From Charina bottae (taxonomy: Eukaryota; Chordata; Lepidosauria; Squamata; Charinaidae), in contig JALMGJ010000026.1 in assembly GCA_023362775.1 (NCBI GenBank), positions 930,001 to 994,000 of the forward strand: a stretch of DNA of 64,000 nt, in the 5' to 3' direction. Numbering within the stretch: the stretch's first letter is position 1; each line of letters opens with the position of its first letter. Positions 58,469 to 64,000 of the stretch are shown piece by piece. The translations under genes were made by a program, and so were the position numbers. A model generated the notes under the pieces. It had not been told where the DNA came from, did not search any database, and saw only the letters and a list, made by a program, of their open reading frames with translations.

Positions 58469-58956
58469 AAAACATCTAATTTAGGGGTTGGGTTGGGACA
58501 TATGTTTGCAAATCCACTGATTTCAAGAGCCTGGGTTGGCACAGCGAGCTCACTCAGGTCCACGGCAAGACTAAAAGCTCCTTTCACACAACACGTGGCT
58601 GGTTTTTGTCACTCCATCCATTGGTTTTATGGTTCACTGTATTGCATGAACCCAGAAACGGATAATTCAAACAAAGAATAATTCGGGTCAAAAGCATCCC
58701 AGCTTCCAGGGATGCACCAAGCTTTCTCCGGGCATTTCCTGATGGGGATTTCCTCTCCTTTGGAATGCATTATAAAACCAGGCTGGCGATGGACCTGCAA
58801 TGCCGGGCGTGGGATACAGACACGCCTCTCCCTGCCTGATCTCGTCTGCCCAACTTCAGGCCATAGTTTGAAGCTGTGGGAGCCAAACAGGCGCCGTCAT
58901 TGAAGCCAGTGGGAACACCTATTGCAACCCTCGCTTCACTGGTCATCTATCAGAAC

Positions 58957-59090
58957 CAGTGTTTTTCAACCTTGGCAACTTGAAGATGTGTGGACTTCAA
59001 CTCCCAGAATTCCCCAGCCAGCCAGCTGGCTGGGGAATTCTGGGAGTTGAAGTCCACACATCTTCAAGTTGCCAAGGTTGAAAAACACTG
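58957..59090. repeat. Family A hAT-like MITE
   Basis: CAGTGTTTTTCAACCTTGGC and the exact complement at the right end; one of the least diverged hairpins. Confidence 0.92.
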
Positions 59091-59288
59091 GCTACAGCCC
59101 ACCTTTCTTTAGCATCCAGGGCAGAGAAATACAGATGTTATGTCATGCCCCCATGTACAAAGTTTTACCTTTCTCTAGTTCTACCGACTGTGGTGTTTTC
59201 AGTTATGTTAGCCACCAGGAGGCAGTACAGACCAGTTTCATCCATATTAAGCCGCATTAGAGGTGGGTAGCCGGATCTTTGTCTATGG

Positions 59289-59597
59289 CAGCGGTTCTCA
59301 ATTTTTTGACCCTGGAGGAACCCTTGAAATATTTTTCAGGCCTCGGGGAACCCCTGCCCATTCAGGCTCAAATACAGGCCAGAAGTTACAAAATTATTCT
59401 ATTTGTTTCATGGGTAGGCCTGTCTGTATGCATTAACAATGTTCTTAAACTAAAAATAAAGAATGAAACTTACCTCTTTAAGGTGAAGTTGCCGGAATTG
59501 GAAATGATTTTTTAAATAAATCATGATCTCCCAGGGAACCCCTGGTGACCTCTTGCGGAATCCGAGGGGTCCACGGAACCCTGGTTGAGAAACCCTG
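59289..59597. repeat. hAT-like element (family E), complete
   Basis: Termini CAGCGGTTCTCAA and TTGAGAAACCCTG; perfect TSD GTCTATGG (59281-59288 and 59598-59605). No ORF. Confidence 0.9.
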
Positions 59598-59771
59598 GTC
59601 TATGGGATTCAAACCCTCTCCCAGGAATTGAACTCACGGAACTTCACACTTCAGATGTCTACACACAGTGCATCAGCTATCGGAGTTATCCAGGTCTGGG
59701 ACTCGGCCATCTTTCAGGGAGGGAGATATAGAACCTATCAAAATGGGCTGCACACCCCCCTTCCCTTAAGC

Positions 59772-59971
59772 CAGGGGTGGGGAACCTTTTTTCTGCCAAG
59801 GGCCATTTGGATATTTATAACCTGGGACCGGGGGGGCGGTGTTTCTGGGATTTCCGCGGACTGGGGGCCGGAGTTTGCAGGCGGGAGCCAATCGCATGGA
59901 AGGGGTGGGGTTTGTGGGCGGGAGCCCCGCGGGCCTTATACAGCCCGCGGGCTTGACGTTGCCCACCCCTG
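59772..59971. repeat. hAT-like element (family C)
   Basis: CAGGGGTGGGGAACC ... GTTGCCCACCCCTG with perfect TSD CCTTAAGC (59764-59771 and 59972-59979). Shorter by an internal deletion than the 12567 copy. Confidence 0.9.
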
Positions 59972-60086
59972 CCTTAAGCAAAGAGATACAGATGTTGCAT
60001 TATGTCATTCCCCTGTGCATTGGTGTTAGTGGTCCTCCTACCTTTATTTTTTATTTTATTTTATTTTATTTTATTTTTTTTGTTGT

Positions 60087-63000
60087 TTATTCGTTCAGTC
60101 GTTTCCGACTCTTCCTGACTTCATGGACCAGCCCACGCCAGAGCTTTCTGTCGGCCGTCACCATCCCCAGCTCCCCAATGGTTGAGTCTGTCGCCTCCAG
60201 AATACCATCCATCCATCTTGCCCTTGGTCGGCCCCTCTTCCTTTTGCCTTCCACTTTTCCTAGCATCAGCTTCTTCTCCAGGGTATCCTGTCTTCTCATT
60301 ACGTGGCCAAAGTACTTCAGTTTTGCCTTTAATATCATTCCCTCAAGTGAGCAGTCTGGCTTGATTTCCTGGAGTATGGACTGGTTTGATCTTCTTGCAG
60401 TCCAAGGCACTCTCAGAATTTTCCTCCAACACCACAGTTCAAAAGCATCTATCTTCCTTCGCTCAGCCTTCCTTATGGTCCAGCTCTCGCAGCCATAGGT
60501 TACTACGGGGAATACCATTGCTTTAACTATGCGGACCTTTGTTGTCAGTGTGATGTCTCTGCTCTTAACTATTTTATCAAGATTTGCCATTGCTCTCCTC
60601 CCAAGAAGTAGACGTCTTCTGATTTCCTGGCTGCAGTCAGCATCTGCAGTAATCTTTGCGCCTAGAAATACAAAGTCTGTCACTGCCTCCACTTTTTCTC
60701 CCTCTATTTGCCAATCATCAATCAAGCTCGTTGCCATAATCTTGGTTTTTTTGAGGTTTAACTGCAACCCAGCTTTTGCACTTTCTTCTTTCACCTTCGT
60801 CATAAGGCTCCTCAACTCCTCCTCGCTTTCAGCCATCAAAGTGGTATCATCTGCATATCTGAGATTGTTAATGTTTCTTCCAGCGATTTTAACTCCAGCC
60901 TTGGATTCCTCAAGCCCAGCATGTCGCATGATGTGTTCTGTGTACAGGTTGAATAGGTAGGGTGAGAGTATACAACCCTGCCGTACTCCTTTCCCAATCT
61001 TAAACCAGTCCGTTGTTCCGTGCTCTGTTCTTACCGTTGCTACTTGGTCGTTATACAGATTCCTTAGGAGGCAGACAAGATGACTTGGTATCCCCATACC
61101 ACCAAGAACTTGCCACAATTTGTTATGATCCACACAGTCAAAGGCTTTAGAATAGTCAATAAAACAGAAATAGATGTTTTTCTGAAATTCCCTGGCTTTC
61201 TCCATTATCCAGCGGATATTGGCAATTTGGTCTCTAGTTCCTCTGCCTTTTCTAAACCCAGCTTGTACATCTGGCAATTCTCGCTCCATGAATTGCTGGA
61301 GTCTACCTTGTAAGATCTTGAGCATTACCTTACTGGCATGTGAAATAAGTGCCACTGTTCGATAGTTTGAACATTCTTTAGTGCTTCCCTTTTTTGGTAT
61401 GGGGATATAAGTTGATTTTTTCCAATCTGATGGCCATTCTTGTGTTTTCCAAATTTGCTGGCATATGGCATGCATCACCTTGACAGCATCATCTTGCAAG
61501 ATTTTAAACAGTTCAGCTGGGATACCGTCGTCTCCTGCTGCCTTGTTATTAGCAATGCTTCTTAAGGCCCATTCAACCTCACTCTTCAGGATGTCTGGCT
61601 CTAACTCACTGACCACACCGTCAAAGCTATCTCCAATATTATTATCCTTCCTATACAGATCTTCCGTATATTCTTGCCACCTTTTCTTGATCTCTTCTGC
61701 TTCTGTTAGGTCCTTACCATCTTTGTTTTTGATCATACCCATTTTTGCCTGGAATTTACCTCCGATGTTTCTAATTTTCTGGAAGAGGTCTCTTGTCCTT
61801 CCTATTCTATTGTCTTCTTCCACTTCCGCACATTGCTTGTTTAAAAATAATTCCTTATCTCTTCTGGCTAACCTCTGGAATTTTGCATTTAATTGGGCAT
61901 ATCTCCCCCTATCACTGTTGCCTTTTGCTTTCCTTCTTTCTTGGGCTACTTCCAGTGTTTCAGCAGACAGCCATCTTGCCTTCTTGGTTTTCTTTTTCTT
62001 TGGGACGTTTTTTGTTGCCGCCTCCTGAACAATGTTGCGAACTTCTGTCCATAGTTCTTCTGGGACCCTATCTACTAAATCTAGTCCCTTAAATCTATTC
62101 TTCACCTCCACTGCATATTCCTTAGGAATATTAGTGAGCTCATATCTAACTGATCTGTGGGTCTTCCCTATTCTCTTTAGTCTGATTCTAAATTTTGCAA
62201 TAAGAAGTTCATGATCTGAACTACAGTCAGCTCCAGGTCTTGTTTTTACTGACTGTATAGATGTCCGCCACCTTTGGCTGCAAAGGATGTAGTCAATCTG
62301 ATTTCGGTGTCGACCATCTGGTGAAGTCCATGTATAAAGTCGTCTTTTAGGTTGTTGGAAGAGAGTGTTTATTATGCACAGTGAGTTGTCTTGACAAAAT
62401 TCTATCAGCCTATGTCCTGCTTCATTTTGTTCTCCCAGACCATGCTTGCCTGTAATTCCAGGTGTCGTCTGACTACCCACCTTAGCATTCCAGTCTCCTG
62501 TAATGAAAATAACATCTCTTTTTGGTGTATTATCTAGTAGGTGCTGCAGATCCTCATAGAACTGATCTACTTCTGCTTCTTCAGCATCTGTGGTTGGGGC
62601 GTATATTTGGATCACTGTGATGTTAAATGGCTTACCCTGAATTCGAATTGAGATCATTCTATCGTTTTTTGGATTGTATCCAAGCACTGCTTTAGCCACT
62701 TTATTATTAATTATGAAGGCTACTCCATTTCTTCTGTGGTCCTCTTGTCCACAGTAGTAGATCTGGTGGTCATCTGAAGTGAAGTGGCCCATCCCAGTCC
62801 ATTTCAGTTCACTGACACCTAAAATGTCTATATTTAATCTTGACATCTCACCAATAACCACATCCAATTTGCCCTGGCTCATAGATCTTACATTCCAGGT
62901 TCCCATGGTGTGTTGATCTTTAGAACATCGGATTCGTCGTTCACCACCAGCACCGTCGGCCGCTAGCCGTCCTTTCGGCTTTGAGCTAGCTGCGTCATCA

Positions 63001-63119
63001 CATCTGGGGCTAGTTGAACGTATCCTCTGTTCCTCCCCAGTAGCATTTTGACCATCTTCCGACCTGGGAGTCCCATCTTCCGATGGTATACCGACATATC
63101 TTTGGTTGTACTGATCCAT
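60087..63119 (-). CDS. BovB endonuclease-reverse transcriptase polyprotein, intact
   Basis: 1010 codons with no stop or frameshift. It nicks target DNA and copies its own RNA there. Apurinic-type endonuclease: TWNVRS (about 74-79), SELKW with the catalytic Glu (103-107), YAPT (173-176), GDWNAKVG (208-215), TSPDGRHRNQIDYIL (265-279), SDH (301-303). Reverse transcriptase: IPKKGSTKECSNYRTVALIS (about 564-583), QAGFRKGRGTRDQ (609-621), FIDYSKAFDCVDH (653-665), RQGCILSP (713-720) and YADD (755-758). A C-terminal CESWT...AFELWCWR region follows. Every key residue is present, so the protein could be functional. The exact start Met is uncertain; the domains begin at residue 73. RTE family members have one main ORF of about this size. 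Confidence 0.93.
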   Translation of the reverse strand: MDQYNQRYVGIPSEDGTPRSEDGQNATGEEQRIRSTSPRCDDAASSKPKGRLAADGAGGERRIRCSKDQHTMGTWNVRSMSQGKLDVVIGEMSRLNIDILGVSELKWTGMGHFTSDDHQIYYCGQEDHRRNGVAFIINNKVAKAVLGYNPKNDRMISIRIQGKPFNITVIQIYAPTTDAEEAEVDQFYEDLQHLLDNTPKRDVIFITGDWNAKVGSQTTPGITGKHGLGEQNEAGHRLIEFCQDNSLCIINTLFQQPKRRLYTWTSPDGRHRNQIDYILCSQRWRTSIQSVKTRPGADCSSDHELLIAKFRIRLKRIGKTHRSVRYELTNIPKEYAVEVKNRFKGLDLVDRVPEELWTEVRNIVQEAATKNVPKKKKTKKARWLSAETLEVAQERRKAKGNSDRGRYAQLNAKFQRLARRDKELFLNKQCAEVEEDNRIGRTRDLFQKIRNIGGKFQAKMGMIKNKDGKDLTEAEEIKKRWQEYTEDLYRKDNNIGDSFDGVVSELEPDILKSEVEWALRSIANNKAAGDDGIPAELFKILQDDAVKVMHAICQQIWKTQEWPSDWKKSTYIPIPKKGSTKECSNYRTVALISHASKVMLKILQGRLQQFMERELPDVQAGFRKGRGTRDQIANIRWIMEKAREFQKNIYFCFIDYSKAFDCVDHNKLWQVLGGMGIPSHLVCLLRNLYNDQVATVRTEHGTTDWFKIGKGVRQGCILSPYLFNLYTEHIMRHAGLEESKAGVKIAGRNINNLRYADDTTLMAESEEELRSLMTKVKEESAKAGLQLNLKKTKIMATSLIDDWQIEGEKVEAVTDFVFLGAKITADADCSQEIRRRLLLGRRAMANLDKIVKSRDITLTTKVRIVKAMVFPVVTYGCESWTIRKAERRKIDAFELWCWRKILRVPWTARRSNQSILQEIKPDCSLEGMILKAKLKYFGHVMRRQDTLEKKLMLGKVEGKRKRGRPRARWMDGILEATDSTIGELGMVTADRKLWRGLVHEVRKSRKRLNE

Positions 63120-63157
63120 TTAGTTTTCATGGCAAGAATACTGGGGTGGGTTGCCAT
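62963..63157 (-). CDS. Short BovB upstream ORF (possible ORF1-like)
   Basis: A 64-codon frame starts within the leader (MATHPSILAMKTKW) and overlaps the main ORF start in another frame. RTE elements can carry a short first ORF, but no domain is visible, so it may be chance. Confidence 0.25.
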   Translation of the reverse strand: MATHPSILAMKTKWISTTKDMSVYHRKMGLPGRKMVKMLLGRNRGYVQLAPDVMTQLAQSRKDG

Positions 63158-63299
63158 TACCTTCCCCAGGGATCGTATTTAGTCTGACCTCTCTGCCACG
63201 ACCTTCCCGTCTTGGGTGTCCCTTCACGGTTTAGCTCATGGTTTCATTGAGGTGCTCAAGCTCCAGCACCACGACAAGGTAACAATCTCCTTTGCTGGA

Positions 63300-63497
63300 G
63301 TTTATTTTATTTTATTTTATTTTATTTTATTTTATTATTTTATTTTATTTTATTTTATTTTATTTTATTTTATTATTTTATTATTTTATTATTTTATTAT
63401 TTTATTATTTTATTATTTTATTTTATTTTATTTTATTATTTTATTTTATTATTTTATTTTATTTTATTTTGTTTTATTTTATTTTATTTTATTATTT
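63300..63497. repeat. (TTTTA)n / (TTATTTTA)n repeat at the BovB 5' boundary
   Basis: About 200 bp of TTTTA and TTTTATTA units. The same AAAAT unit forms the tail at the other end of the BovB. Confidence 0.97.
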
Positions 63498-64000
63498 TTA
63501 CATGGCCACCCAACTCACACACATTGACCTGCCCATGAGATGCTGGGGTTTTTCCCCTTTCAAATTAGAGCTGTTGCTGGAGCAGAGACTGATTCCTCGG
63601 TGCTGAGACAAGCCATCTTTGGTTCCTGAGAATTGTTTGCAGCCCCTCCTGGATTGGGGATCATTTTACAAGTGAAACAATAAAATAAATAAACAAACAG
63701 TGAGATTAGCACACATGCACAAACACACACACACATCCTTGGCTATTTTTCAGCTGCTTGGCGGACAGATGGGATGCAAGCAGAAATCTCAAATGTGCAG
63801 TATTTGAGGAAGAAGATATTTCTAGCAATTAAATCAGACGATCACATATTCAACGAAACACTTACAGCGTTCCAAACCCAGTAAAATCCTGCTATTTTTT
63901 TTTAAGTTGCACTTTGTAAGGCACATTTTCTTTAGAAAATAGAAATCAAGAAGACAGATCAAGCTGGTAGTTAGAAGCGTGTTCTCCTTTTTGGATGTCT
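63498..64000. other. Unassigned sequence
   Basis: No gene or repeat apart from a short CA run near 63722-63735. Confidence 0.3.

Larger units (their letters stand above)
60045..63299 (-). mobile_element. Full-length BovB (RTE-clade) LINE
   Basis: About 3.2 kb: a 5' leader (63299-63120) with GGAAGGTAATGGCAACCCAC, an uninterrupted ORF, and a 3' end GAGTCGGAAACGACTGAACG followed by an (AAAAT)n tail (60080-60045). The stop codon lies within the conserved 3' end, so there is almost no 3'UTR. BovB is patchily spread among vertebrates by horizontal transfer and is abundant in squamates. Confidence 0.93.

Noticed and set aside
49800..58700. Recurrent short phrases such as CCATTGGTTTTATGGTT (48546, 58620) and CACACAACAC
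   Set aside because: Shared pieces are under 20 bp and do not extend; possibly an old repeat family, but not supportable by eye.

Overview
This window is vertebrate nuclear DNA, most likely from a squamate reptile (lizard or snake). The evidence is a multi-exon vertebrate gene with canonical GT-AG introns, an intact BovB (RTE-clade) LINE, tRNA-derived SINEs whose 3' ends match that BovB (the Sauria-SINE arrangement), CR1, L2-like, L1-like and Penelope-like retroelement remnants, and very many short hAT-like and Tc1/mariner-like non-autonomous DNA transposons. Species cannot be named from the sequence alone.

The only host protein-coding gene I can support is VANGL2 (Van Gogh-like 2, core planar cell polarity membrane protein) on the minus strand. 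Seven coding exons can be joined with matching phases into a 521-residue protein: 22353-22283, 19089-18969, 16872-16265, 14840-14704, 12425-12290, 11387-11156, 9407-9147. The product ends in the PDZ ligand ETSV. The 3'UTR probably runs to about 6255, where there is a poly(A) signal. Upstream of the AUG the reading frame stays open for 59 codons and contains an in-frame AUA in good context, matching the idea of an N-terminally extended VANGL2 isoform. Two CpG-rich segments (about 46.9-48.6 kb and 53.8-54.4 kb) are candidate promoter / first-exon regions, but no 5' exon could be proven.

Layout: 0-6 kb, degraded L2-like RT, then a long degraded L1-like ORF2 remnant split by a CR1 tail; 6.2-22.5 kb, VANGL2 with repeats in introns and 3'UTR; 22.5-46.8 kb, probable VANGL2 upstream intron or intergenic DNA, with nested hAT, CR1, SINE, Penelope and Tc1 insertions; 46.9-48.6 kb, CpG island; 49-53.6 kb, an 82-bp tandem array born from a MITE, a Sauria SINE and an L2-like fragment; 53.8-56.6 kb, second CpG island next to a long pyrimidine tract and, 1.4 kb away, a long purine tract; 56.6-60 kb, L2-like endonuclease fragment, SINE and hAT elements; 60.08-63.3 kb, a full-length BovB with an uninterrupted 1010-codon ORF.

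I found no new gene system. The most interesting observations are the VANGL2 N-terminal extension, a hAT-like family whose internal minisatellite has different repeat numbers in each copy (1 to 6), the tandem pair of that family sharing three target duplications, and the BovB plus its SINE partners visible together.
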